DNA of 64,000 bases from contig NC_081544.1 of the NCBI RefSeq assembly GCF_901000735.1, positions 34,671,235 through 34,735,234 on the forward strand, written 5' to 3'. Source of the stretch: Corylus avellana (Eukaryota; Streptophyta; Magnoliopsida; Fagales; Betulaceae). Made by a program: the position numbers and the translations under genes. The notes under the pieces are model-generated. The model ran no database searches, was not told the DNA's origin, and was given only the letters and a program-made list of their open reading frames with translations. Below are positions 9,530 to 21,240 of the stretch, piece by piece; position 1 is the first letter of the stretch; the number at the start of each line of letters is the position of its first letter.

Positions 9530-12190
9530 TTCCACTCCAGGCTCCAGCCATAAAATCTATACTGAATCCTTTTAATGATCATATTAAATTCTCTCTTCTT
9601 TTTTTTTTTTTTTAATGATTTCAATAGTAACCATAGGACATATACTCGTACAGTTCAAACACTACCGTTTGGTATGCATAATAAACCATTGGAATAGATC
9701 CGTTATTATTAAGAAAAAGTCTTCGAAGAATGACATGAGTTTGTCTTCTTTCATTTTCTTTTCAAGGGTGACCAGCTACCCTAACAAAAGAATGTACGTA
9801 GGGAGAGGCATTTGGTGTAGTTCCACAATTTGTAGTGTTATTGGGGCGGTCGTGACTGCCCCATGGCTCAAGGATGATCACAATCATCTTTCAAGCTTCG
9901 TTGGAGTGGCCACAACTATTCTCTGTCAGGGTACCCTTCTTAAAACAATTTTGATTTTTTTTTTAAATGCAAAAATATTATTATTATAAATATAAAAGAT
10001 AATTTATAATTGGAAAGTGCTCTATATTTTTATTTTTATTTTTTGGTAAGAGAAAGTGCTCTATATTCGAAGCACATGGTCGATTACTATTATCTTGAAA
10101 ACCATAAACACCGAATCTAGTATTCAGCGAGAGATAAATGCTATCATATATTTAAGTAAATATTGTTAGTTTGTTACTCAAAATAGTAAATTTTTTAAAA
10201 ATAAAATTTTCTGATTTTTACTATTTTAACTTTGGATATTTTTGCTATAATTATCTCCCCCCAATGAAAAAAAAAAAAAAAAAAAAAAGAAGCAATAATT
10301 GCAAGTTCTAATCGTTTGATTTGATATAGATATTTGAACATGCAAAAGTCAAAGTGTTATTATTATTATTATTATTATTTAAAAAAAAATCATGTCAGAT
10401 TTTTTTGATAAAAGATAAAAAGTATAAAATTTTGATAAATCATAACAAAAAACTATAAAATTATAAAATCATAAATACAATAAGAAAATTCTTACAATCA
10501 AGTATTATTTATGATTCTAGCTTCCGTTAACCCATGTACAATTACAGTTATAAAATTAATATGCTCCAGACATACTAAATTTAAAATATGGGTAACCCAA
10601 ATTTTCAAACTATATTTTTCGGCCTTGAGAGATAATCTCAAACACCAATTTACTCCTCGGTCTAAAGATCAGAAAAACAACTTACGTCTTTGACCAAAAG
10701 ACCAGCACAAAAATAACAAAAAATAAATAAATAAATAAATCCCCAAGACAAGTATTATTAAAAAGTAAACTAATATTGGCACATACACACATGCAAACTC
10801 TTTAATATTCGAGTTTTGATGTACTTAATTATTTCTCCAAAGTCAAAACTTTTTCTATAGGAGTATTGCTATAATAATAATAATATAAACAATAGATTAA
10901 GCTTGGTTAATCTTGTCTAAAATATATTATCAATATGAAGAATACATTAATTAATATTATGATTTATTCATTGCTCCCGTAAATTAATGGAAGTCGCTCA
11001 GGCCTCAAGATATATATATAGATATATACTTTGATCTTAATCCGCAAATATATACACTTATAATAATAAACTCAAAAACCTGCCCATATATGTTTATATT
11101 TTTATCACAAAAGGAGAACCTACAGTCGTCACAATATAAATGACATGGGAATAAGCATCATCTGTTGTTAACTGTTTATTGTAACGGTAAATTTCTTGCA
11201 TACAAATTTGGAATTTTCCGATCCAATTATGCTAATGACAATAAATCACATAATTAAAGAGAGAAAAATAAAACCGAATTTGGATATTACATATAATCCA
11301 TAGTTTCCTATAAAAAGTATATACATACGTGATAGGTCGAACCTGCCAAGAACAATGCAAGTTAGCCTAAAAGCGAGAAAGTGACGTGCAAGCACTGGAT
11401 GCCAGCCACCTGCAGCCTGCCCATATATCGGCCAAAGAGGTGGCTCCTCTTTATCCAATGGTTCCTTCATCGCCCTCATCTTCGAGAGTTTACACACAAA
11501 ATATCGAGAAAAAATTCTCTCATCAAAGGGAATTAAAGAATCTTCAACATTTCCAGTGTATATATACATATTAAAACAAAATTCAAATCTCATTTTAAAC
11601 AAGAAGTTAACTAGCTGATATGCTCCTTATAAATTAAATTAATTAATAAAAAAAATGGTCTTTGAAAATAGTAAAAATAAAACAAAATATTTTAAATAGA
11701 AAAATAAAAGTGAATAACTAAATACTTGAACCAGCCGTATGTGCTTTAAAATTTTAAGTAAATAAAATAAACATGTTCTTTAAGTAACTGCATTTTAGCT
11801 AAATAATTTATATGCAAGATGTGATTGCTCCCATTGTCAAATATATTCTAAATTCCATGTAACAAAAGCTTCATTCTTTTTTTTTTTTTTTTATGAATTA
11901 CAAGTTTGGTACCAAAGCTTCCAAAAAAGAACGAGAAAAAACTAGCATTCCTATATTGCGAAGGTACAAGAAGAGCAACGCAAAATAAAGAAGGGTATGA
12001 AGAGAGAGAAAGAGAGAGAGGGAGAGAGAGTAAATGGGAAGTGATGGTAGTCAGGTCACAACCTGAGAATGACACAAAGCCTTAGGCTGACGGGTGGCCT
12101 ATCTAAGGAGGGCTCGGTGCTCAACGACCACCTATTGGGGTGGGGGTGGGGGTGCAGCCACTTCTCTGCAGCAATTATAAATGAGACATG
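9530..12190. other. Intergenic AT-rich DNA with microsatellites, no gene supported
   Basis: Contains poly(A) at about 10266-10288, a (TTA)n tract at about 10358-10380, an (AAAT)n tract at about 10721-10740, a micro-LINE scar at 10013-10067 and poly(T) at about 11877-11893. Open frames at 9615-9989, 10511-10693 and 11246-11602 lack domains and splice context. Confidence 0.5.
10013..10067 (-). mobile_element. Very short LINE-like insertion with a 16-bp target duplication
   Basis: The word GAAAGTGCTCTATATT is present exactly at 10013-10028 and 10052-10067. The 23 bp between are T-rich and end in TTTTTTGGTAAGA. On the minus strand this is TCTTACCAAAAAA, the expected tail of a retroposed LINE 3' end. 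The origin is inferred from the tail and the duplication. Confidence 0.5.
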
Positions 12191-12200
12191 ATATGTGAAT

Positions 12201-14726
12201 TTATTTTTCTTTGTCTTCATCATCGCCATAATCTTCATCACTGTTCACGCCAACGCCAACGCCGCCGTTGCGGTCGCTGTTGCTGTTGCTACTGGCGGCC
12301 ATATGTATCATCAGTACGTCGCATTGGTTTTGGACATTGTTGCCGTCATCATCTTCTAGCGTATCGTGACCGTCCATCTCATCAGCTTTTGGACTTGAGA
12401 GACCAATCGGGTTGGGCTGCTTGTTCTGGCCAACTATGGGGAGTGGCTCCGTCAGCTGCCTCCCGTCTCGAGCCGGTGAAAACACCACTGGCAGGTAGTG
12501 GTCCATCTCGCACGGGAACTTCGAGTTCTTGAAATGATCCTTCAACGCTTCCAATCCCTTTTGTTTTTAAATTGATTCAGAAAAGTAGACCCCAAAAAAA
12601 ATATTTTTTTATTTGTTCAGATGAGTAGGACAAAATGTCGGAGTATTTTTACGGGGGAAAAGGAAATACCTGAACTCTAGCATATGTGACTTCACAAATT
12701 TTCCTGGAGTTGAAGACCTCCCAATGTTGAAGATGAAAGGCCTTGTAAAGCCTCCAGGTTGCCTGCGGGGAAGTCATGTTCACGAACCCATATCCCACAT
12801 TGCACTTGTTGCTGCTTCCACAAAACGTTTCATACAAAATAAACGTATACCCACCCAATGATTATACAGGTACATATATGTGGGAGATCAAGAGCTTTGA
12901 TAAGCATTAAATAATTAATATTTAAAGCATAATATTTATTAAAGGAATTAATAGCGGGTAGATAGATAGATTACTTGAAATCAATGGGGAGATACACAAA
13001 ATCGTATGAGGACAAAGGCTGGTCATCGCCGTCGGCAATCTGCTCGTTGCAGTGGATACAGTGGTTGTCCAGCATGTTCAAGAGCAGCTTCTGACTGCAA
13101 ACAAGTCAACAAAATTATATATTTTGAACAAAAAATAACAATAATATGCCAAGGAGTGGGAAAGATGTAAGAGACGACCGACCGACCGACCTGTACTTGT
13201 TGGGTATGTTCTTGATCATGACAGTGGTTCTGGAATCTCTGCAATTGGGTTCCAATATGGCATCCTCGTTTATTAGAAAACGGCTGTCGAACTTCTTTGC
13301 TTGTCTGCCTTTCCACGGCCTACTACTCTTAGGCTGCTTTGCAGCCACTGCCAAGTTATTGCTTGGGCTCTTCTTTGCGTTCCTCTTCGGAGGCCCATTC
13401 GTTTCTTTCTCTTCAATTCCATTCGCAACGTCGCCGCCGCCCAGACTCATCGAAGCCACTTCGCCCTCAAGATTTCCGCTCTTGGGGCTTGCCTTACTGA
13501 AACTCGATTTCTTTGTGGAGAACTGTGTTTGAGAGAGATGTAAACGAGGAGACACGTTGGGACCGAACCGCCCAGATAATTTCCGGTGCAACGGCGGCGG
13601 CGGCGGAGGCGGTGGCGGAGTTGGTGACGACAGTACTGGAGGGTATCTCGGAGATTTCGTGTGATGGAAATTGGCCGAGAAAGCTGGGGTGGGCGCGTTG
13701 AAGAACTTCCTGCTATGACCACCGGGTCGACTGAACTCTATTACAACCGGCTTGCCGTGAATTTCCTTGCCATTCATCTCTCTAAGAGCCTTGGCCGCGT
13801 CTCTCACATCGTAGAACTCCACGAACCTTTGATGTTTCTTCAATGGTGTCTCTCGCAATTCTTTCACCGGACCTAAATCAACCGAATACAATAAATACCG
13901 AAACATTGCATAAAGCCTGAGCCCCACAAAACAATAACAACTAACAAGTCCTTGAAAAGCTCCAGATCTCATAGAGAGAGCAAAAGCAAAAAAAAAATTA
14001 CCCACCGAAAGTTTCGAAGATTTCTTTTAGACCGGCTTTAGAGACTTGGGAGTCCAAATTGAAGATGACGATGGTGCCCTGGTTGTGCCCCTCGCGAACG
14101 GCGTGGGTGGGCGACGGGATGCTGAACTGGGCCCAGACAGTACGGCCAGCAATGAGCCCACGCGCCGGCGGGGGCGGTGGGGGCAAAGCAGCGTTTGAAC
14201 AGCTACTATAGTAGTGGTTTCTGAGCCTGGTCTGGTGTTGCATGTGCTGGTCACGAATGGCACTGAGGGCCTCCTCTGCATGCCTCAAATCGTAGAAATG
14301 AACGGTCACGATCCCCTCCCGGATTCGCTCCATCTGGACCCCCCTCACCTCCCCAAACCCCTCCAGCTCCCGCCTGACCGTCCCCTCGCAGACGTCAACC
14401 GGCACCGAGCTCAGCACCAGCGTCCGTGTCGCGGCAGAAGACGGAGCCGGAACCGCCGCCTGAACCCTAACCCCCGGCGCGCTAACGTACGCCGGGGGTA
14501 CTGCTGCAAGCTGGCACCCGTATCCTACGCCCCCCTCGCAAAACGGCACCACCTGCACATGCACTTGGACATCGCTCGCTGCGAACGGGTAGTACACCTG
14601 GGGCACCGCCTGCGGCAGTGGCCTGAAGAGGGCCACGTGGGCCTGGTTGCTAGGGATTCTGGGCCTGAACTCTTGAGCCCTAGGGTCTAGGTTTCCCGGA
14701 AACCGTACTATCCCGGTTTCTCCCAT
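12201..14726 (-). CDS. Terminal ear1-like (Mei2-like) RNA-binding protein
   Basis: Exons on the minus strand: 14726-14006, 13872-13191, 13094-12975, 12811-12670 and 12557-12201, giving 673 residues. RRM1 (about 101-202; starts [12 protein letters not shown]) and RRM2 (about 217-290; [17 protein letters not shown]...[15 protein letters not shown]) are followed by a basic, proline-rich linker with a nine-proline run. The Mei2-type C-terminal RRM3 follows (about 455-560; [20 protein letters not shown] ... [12 protein letters not shown]). The CNEQI..GDDQP insertion inside RRM3 is typical of the TE1/TEL branch. RRM3 is interrupted by three introns. The tail is acidic ([12 protein letters not shown]). 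Family knowledge: TE1/TEL proteins act in shoot and root meristems and restrain leaf initiation or differentiation, probably through RNA binding. The start is the only in-frame ATG upstream of RRM1 ([11 protein letters not shown]). The subfamily is firm; the paralogue (TEL1 or TEL2) is not resolved. Confidence 0.95.
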
Positions 14727-15010
14727 GGCGGGTTTCGAAAAATCTTCACCGCTCCGAAAACCACCAAAAAGACAATTTAGAGAGTGGTTTTCCGGTGGGT
14801 ACAGATTGGTTTACCGCTTACCGGGCGCTTAGTTTGTTTCCCATCTAGTCTCTTCCCCAAAGTAACAGTAATCACACTACTAATAAAACTCCTTTCTTTT
14901 CTTTTTTTTCTCTCTCTACGGCCCTGCCTCTCTGTCTCTCTTCAAGTCACAGTGGCTTGGCTCTTTCCTTTTTTTCTCCACTTTCTCTTCAACCCCAAGT
15001 TGCTAAAAAT
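14727..15010 (-). promoter_or_regulatory. Pyrimidine-rich region upstream of the terminal ear1-like gene
   Basis: On the plus strand, 14880-14990 carries CT-rich runs, so the minus-strand leader would be GA-rich. It lies immediately upstream of the ATG at 14726 and has no open frame supported by a domain. It is probably 5'UTR and core promoter; the transcription start cannot be fixed. Confidence 0.35.
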
Positions 15011-15924
15011 GTCCTTTGCCATCTTAAACGTTGATGAAATTACGGAATGCCCCGTTGTCCTTGAAATTTGTATCCTGTTTTACGGTTTGATTGGGGAGGG
15101 GAAGGGATTCGTCGAACTTTGATGGGCCGTACACGTGGCGATGGGTGGGGCCTAACCGTACACTCAGAGTATGCTCAAACCGGAGGGTAATAATTGCCCT
15201 CTGGGGCTGGTGCATGGTACCAACTTTTTTCATGTTGCTATTTTGACTACTCGTAATGCTCGATTTGGTGTCACCCCGCTTTTAATTTTCTTTGTCCGAC
15301 TCTTGCTCTTCTTCTCCTTTCTTCTTCGGTGCTACACATGACTATTATTTTCAAAAAATCTATGAAGCATCTTCTTTGCCTCCCTGCTTGTGTCGATCAA
15401 GTTTCCCTGTTCGAATTTTAAATTTTCTTGGGTTTTTTTTTTTTTTTTTTTACATATAAGTATGAGTTTTATAAGGGTTTTTTTTTAAAAAATGTTTTTT
15501 CTATCTTATATAGAAGAAGCCTAAACCATTTTGTCTTTTATTTTTTATTTTTTATTTTTATATAGTCCAATATCCAACAGTTTATGTTAGGCACTAGGCT
15601 AAAAGAAATGTTTTTAATGATGGACTGGATAATTCTATTCACTATTGAAACCCCCCAACAAGTACGCATCCCACTCAAAATTGGCAGGACAATAGGGACT
15701 ATTACCCTATTCAAAGCATAGGTGCAAGTGCAAGATACAGGTGTAACTCTTTTCTTTTTTCTATGCGCAGCTGAGGTGCGTGTAACCTTAATAAGCTGGC
15801 AATATACGTACCGGTAAACAAAAATTCAAAAATGGAATAACTTTTAATTTAATTTCAGGCTTTAATGAATATATCAGCTCAGGAAAAAACGAAAACAAAA
15901 ATAAATAAATAAAGAGAGAAGAAA

Positions 15925-15959
<35 letters not shown>

Positions 15960-16812
15960 TTCTATTAATATGGGAGTGGGGAAATTGGAAATTAGAAAAA
16001 CACTAGCATTGAACTTTGAAACATGATTAATTTTAAATTACGAGGTCTTCAAAAGCATGACCAGTTTTTTAACCAACAAAAAAAATTCCTAGTTTTTTTC
16101 TTATTCCCATGTATTATTGCTCAAGATGAATGCAACAATCATGAAGTACGACTTCAATTTGCAAGACACTTGCAACAAAAGTTATAACACTCAGTGACAA
16201 ATTTAGGTTTCGTACTGGCAAGCAAATGTCGTCATGATTAAGAACAAAAGCCATCCTTAAAATAAAAATTTCCTACTAATTTCTTATTAGTTTTATTTAA
16301 AAACAAAAACCAAACAAAGCGCCGGTGCGTAAAAAGGGTTTTGAGTGAAGAGCAACACACGTGCGCTGGAGTTTCCAGTAAGGTCCAACATGAGACTTCC
16401 AAGGAGTATTGAAAGCATATTTTAGTCGTGTCTTCGAGACTTTGCATGCTGTTGTCTCCCCCTCACACGTCCTCCGTAGCCCCATTGTCAAATATTATTA
16501 TCCAACTAAGTGTCCTTCACCACCACATTCAAACATCTTAGTACATCTTTATTGACTATTCAGTATTCACCTACATTTACTTCTCTCCAAAGTTTCTGCA
16601 GTGAGTTGGGTAAAATTAAAGCATTCTCTTACATTTCTAACAATTTTTTTATCATTTTTCTTATATTTAACGATCAAGACTACTTTTTACTTCATTATCT
16701 ACATATACTCTACAATAACTTTCTTTTAAAAATAATTTTTTTACTCTTCTTTATTTTTTTAATTCTTTATTTCTCTACTTTTTTAATTATTTAGGAGAGA
16801 GAATAAGTTTTT
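15010..16812. other. Intergenic, microsatellites only
   Basis: A poly(T) run near 15430-15451 and an (AT)n tract at about 15926-15956. Overlapping minus-strand open frames at 16238-16491 have no domain. No gene is supported. Confidence 0.5.
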
Positions 16813-17031
16813 GGGTTAAATACCTAATTTCTCTTATGATTTCAGTACTTTGTTTTTTGTCCCCTAGGGTTTTATTTGGATCATAGGAGGTATTTGTAGT
16901 TTTGATATAGATAGAGATAATACCTCTATTAAAATTCCGTCCAAAACTTAACGGAACGTCACGTCAGCACCAATCAAATGTCGTCATATGTCATATAATT
17001 AATTTTTAAAATTTTTAAAAAAATAGAAAGA

Positions 17032-17071
<40 letters not shown>

Positions 17072-17408
17072 AAAAAAAAAGAAAAAAAAAAAGAAAAGAA
17101 GAAAAAAAATTGGGCCCCTTGGCCATTTGGGGGGTGGCTGGTGGCCAAGAGCCACCCCAATTTTTTTTTTAATATATATTTTTAATCTTTTTTAAAAAAA
17201 ATAAAAAATAAAAATTTAATTGCATGACACGTGGCGACATTTGATTGGTTTTTATGTGACGTTTTGTTAAGTTTTTGACGAAATTTTAACGAAAGTATCA
17301 TCTTCGTCTTTATCAAAATCATAGGTACCTCCTGCGATCCAAATGAAACCTTAATAGGCAACAAAAAAAAAGTGATGAAACCTTATGGGGGAATTAGATA
17401 TTTAACCC
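16813..17408. mobile_element. Long-TIR Mutator-like MITE, 596 bp, with a perfect 9-bp target duplication
   Basis: The ends are long inverted repeats of about 200 bp. The left end starts GGGTTAAATACCTAATT and the right end is its inverse (AATTAGATATTTAACCC). Shared inner words include TTTATTTGGATC and CCAATCAAATGTCG. The element is flanked on both sides by TAAGTTTTT (16804-16812 and 17409-17417). The centre holds a (TA)n tract (about 17037-17068) and a GGCC-rich hairpin (about 17114-17160). There is no coding capacity. A 9-bp duplication with long TIRs is the signature of Mutator-like elements; a non-autonomous copy is inferred. Confidence 0.85.
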
Positions 17409-17417
17409 TAAGTTTTT

Positions 17418-18215
17418 TTCCATTTTAATAAGCACAATGATTGCTACAACCCTATACATTAGAGTATGCTATGAGTGGCTTTTTGTGATTTTTTTTATAC
17501 ATTTTTCCTAAGCTTAAGGAAATGAACAAGATATAAAGAATCTGCTATGAATGCTCTCCATATTAATTAGGTGCCAGCCACCACATCGAATATGAAATCT
17601 AGCGTAATTCATCGAGTTTGAAATCAAATGAGTTGCGACTTTGTAATCCAATAACGGAAAAAGCAACTTATAAGTTGGGTATAATGTTAAGTCGTAATTA
17701 GTACCGTTGCACCAATGTCAATAAAAGTAGAATTAGGATCCTCTCAATTTCAAATTAACTCAATAATATCCAGTTAGTTATAGTAGAAGGATATTTTCGT
17801 CCCCTCAAAAAGTGAAAAGACAAAAATATTCATCCATTATAACTAACTATATATTATCCGGTTCACTTGAAAGGGAGATAATCATGTTCCAATAAAGTGG
17901 GGCTGCTATATACACAAACTGCAAAGCGTAGTGATATATTATAATCATAAATGTCTCACATGGTTTAAATACAATATATAATAACTTTCTTCAATATGGA
18001 GCAGAGTCGGATTATTATTGGTTCAAATAACATAAAGTATAACAAAAGTAACGATTATGTAAAATGGGATTTGAGATGTATGTAGAGGAGAATATCAAAG
18101 TACTTATTCCCAATAAATTCCTCATAAATCCCACTTATTATAGAAAAAATCAATATAGATGTATGCGTTTTTTTAAATTTTTTTTTTTTGAAGTGTAGGC
18201 ATTTGAAAGGTAAAA
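17418..18215. other. Intergenic, no gene seen
   Basis: AT-rich, low complexity. No open frame with a recognisable domain and no clear terminal repeats. Confidence 0.5.
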
Positions 18216-18217
18216 TA

Positions 18218-18708
18218 TGGGGATGCTACATTTGCACTCTTCAAATTATTACCAAATTTGTAATATTCTCTCAAACTTTAAAAAGTTGTAATATCCTCTA
18301 CTAATTTACCAACCCCTTTCATTTAACCTCTTGTGTTATGACTTTTCTTTAAATCTGACTCAAAAAGAGTCACTTGCAATACATATGATTTAAAATGACA
18401 ATAATACCCCTGTAAAAAAAAAATTCCAGACTCATGGCCTTCCAGACGGTCGTGTGTCACTTCTAATAATTTTTATTTTAAAAATCTAAAGGCATGGTTA
18501 TATTTGCACACATCTCACTGGAAGTTTAACGGTAAACATTTAACAAAATAGGTTACATGAAACGTGTGTAACTCTACTTCCATGAATCCTAACGAAAGGG
18601 GTAAATGAAAGGCTTGATAGATTGATATGGGATATTTCAACTTTTTAAGAATTGAAACAAACATTATTAATTGAATGATAATTTGAGAAGATAAATGTAA
18701 TTTCTCTA
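18218..18708. mobile_element. Diverged long-TIR element (approximate ends)
   Basis: The left flank words ACATTTGC, CAAATTATTACC, TTAAAAAGTTGTAATATCC and CCCCTTTCATTT recur in inverse order and orientation on the right, as ATTTACCCCTTTCG, AAAAAGTTGAAATATCC, CAAATTATCA and ACATTTATC when read on the minus strand. Arms of about 110-150 bp are therefore present with substantial divergence. I could not identify the target duplication, so the ends are uncertain by about 10 bp. Confidence 0.5.
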
Positions 18709-20047
18709 AAAAATGCCTCTTTTTCATTTTATGTGGAAGCTGTTGGTGAATTGAAATTCTCTGCACTACAATCGGGTTAGATATAAAGTTAGTTAATTAT
18801 TATTATTATTTAGTGTGTAATGTGGGATTTCAATTTGATATTTTATACGGGTTACTTTTCACAAACATGATATTTTTTTAATGTGGTAGCTCAATATACT
18901 ATATTGTTGTGTTCCCCATTCCCTTCACATGATTCATGGGCCATTGTTCTCCCTTTTTCCTATGAATGTATGAGGATTCCCTTTTTATGACCCAAAAAGT
19001 AAGTGAAAGGGATGGTTCCTTGCTCTCCACCAACCCCATTTTAAGGAGGTTACTATATTGGGTTCCAAACACACGGAGACATTCCCTATTTTGTGTGACT
19101 AGCCTTTTTGTATATTTTCCTACAAGGCGACATTCAACAATCATTAACTCCAACCATAAGGAAAATCAAATGCATAAGTTTTCCATAGTTGCATTTCATT
19201 TCAAAAGTTACTTCGGACACAAATATTGTAAGGGATTAGTTAAAACTCATATAAACCACTATAAGATAAATCAATTAAATTCACTCCACACAATACATTG
19301 TGAAAAGATTGAGACTTTAAATTTAAGGATGGCTTCACCACCCCCCTTTAAAGCTGCCGCCCTAGGGTAGTTCAGGGTCACTCTAAATGGCCAAATAGGG
19401 CCACCCTTACCATTTGAGGTGGGCTCAAATCTATCATAGAGGAAGCAAAATCCGGTGCTGCATGAATCTATAAGAGTTGATATGAGCTAGTGGATTATTT
19501 GGACAAGTTCCGAGTACGTAGTTGAGATGCACGAGGTATAAATAATGTTTGACTGAAGACAAGAAATGATGGGTCATTTTATTAGATTGCGAGAATGGTT
19601 GAAGTAGGAGGTGGTGCATTGGGGCATCCTCATACGCTTTTATTCCTTTTGTAAAGCAGGAGTTGCTTTGTGGCTCAAGCCTCAAAGGCAGGTTGGGTTG
19701 CCCCCACCATGGCCACCAAGTGATCCGATTCCAACATATATTTGGGTTAACAAGGGAACTATATATTATATTTTTATATATATATATCTCGGGCAGAGTG
19801 TGCGCAATGCGGACCGTGTCGTGTCCTGGCACCGTGGCGAATCGTTTCACAATTGCAACGTGTGTTGAGAGAAGAATTTCTGGGCATTTCTTATTTGGGT
19901 AATCAGATTCTACGGCCTAAAGGGTGCAATTATATGTTGTGCTAATCACCATTTTTTGATCAATTTTTAACACTATCACCAAGAATGTTCCTATTTATAA
20001 AATTATGCAACCCAATGTGAAAGTAATGGTAATTACTTCTCAACCCC

Positions 20048-20085
<38 letters not shown>

Positions 20086-20302
20086 ACTTTAAAGAAAAGA
20101 AATGATTCAATTGGCTCTAGCACTTTAAAGATCAATACACGTGTCTCTCATGTCCTATTATAAATAAATAAATAAATAAAAATATGTTTATTTTCAACTA
20201 AAATTTAACGCAAGCAAACCCAAAAAGAAAAAATCACTCTTTAACACGTAAAGTGTTTTTTTTTTTTTTTAATTTACTATTGAATATGTAGGATCTACAC
20301 GT

Positions 20303-20392
20303 GAGTCAGACATATTCAATGATAAATTTGCAAGATCAACAAGAGATGAGTCATACATATTCAATAATAAATTTGCGAGATCGATGAGAGAT
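20303..20392. repeat. Two tandem 45-bp copies
   Basis: Units 20303-20347 and 20348-20392 each begin GAGTCA and contain CATATTCAATRATAAATTTG, with a few mismatches between them. No coding context. Confidence 0.7.
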
Positions 20393-20904
20393 GCACAAGC
20401 AAACGAAACCAAATATCTCTATTTTCTTTTTGTTTTTTCTTTTAGGTGATTAGCATGAATGAAAAGTCATACTTCCATCAGAATCTTGGACCAAAAATTG
20501 GTCACAGCTAACTATTGCAAATTTGCAATCATTATTTTTCTACGATATGATATGACGTGACCAAGATGCAGCAGCTAATTTTGGGCCAGGCTGAAAGTTA
20601 AGATCTATGTGGGTTTCTTTAACAAGCCCAAGCTGGGTCGGCTCAAACATTGAACATTCTAGCATCAACCCCGGCTGCCATCACTTTTTCATCATCTCTT
20701 TGTTATGATTCCCATATTTAATTTCTCCATGAGTAATTTGATACTCTCCTTTTATCCTTCAAGTCAACCATGAGCCATTTTATTCAAAAAGTCTTAAATT
20801 TTTTGCTCCTCTGACTTTGTGTAATGCTTGTTATACTATTTTCCACTGACAAACCAATATAGAGATAGTTCATACCCTCGGGTTTTTCTTTGGATTTGAG
20901 CTAT

Positions 20905-21066
20905 GAGTAATATTATTCTTCACACTAGCTTTAAGCTAACTGATGTAGAGTATTTTAAGTTACTTCTCATGTTAGTCACTTCAAGAAAACAATACCTGCT
21001 TAAAACATGTCACATAAGCCAGTGTGAAACTGGTGTGAAAATTTAATGTAAATAATAGCATTGTAC
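20905..21066. mobile_element. Possible small MITE with imperfect TIRs
   Basis: The left end reads GAGTAATATTATTCTTCACAC. The right end is roughly its inverse (GTGTGAAAA...AATAATAGCATTGTAC). An internal palindromic CAGTGTGAAACTGGTGTG is present. No exact target duplication was found, so confidence is low. Confidence 0.35.
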
Positions 21067-21240
21067 GATACATATACAGACACATCAATCATAGGAAAAC
21101 GACATATGAATCAGAGTATATAACAAGAACTGATATTCTTTTTTATTACACTTGTTCATCACAGACCAATGGAAATTTTGGATGGAGAAAATAAAGGGTA
21201 GGGTTGTAGTTGTAGTGTACAAGGTTAATTTAGTTATCTT

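Larger units (their letters stand above)
18709..21240. other. Intergenic, repeats, no gene supported
   Basis: Holds a (GA)n tract at about 20053-20081, an (AAAT)n tract at about 20162-20180, a 45-bp tandem duplication (20303-20392) and a probable small MITE (20905-21066). The stretch 19330-19430 contains GGCCACCC-type words like the centres of the long-TIR elements. Open frames at 18899-19370 and 19434-19902 have no domain I can name. Confidence 0.5.

Noticed and set aside
11246..11602. 118-codon minus-strand open frame
   Set aside because: No ATG-anchored domain, AT-rich flanks and no splice partners. Treated as chance.
12137..12153. G-run cluster near the end of the terminal ear1-like gene as a G-quadruplex
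   Set aside because: Only three runs of at least four G; it does not meet the usual four-run rule with three or more G each.
12188..14690. Several plus-strand open frames (for example 12188-12532, 13146-13532 and 14214-14690)
   Set aside because: They are antisense shadows of the GC-rich terminal ear1-like exons, Arg/Cys/Pro-rich and without domains.
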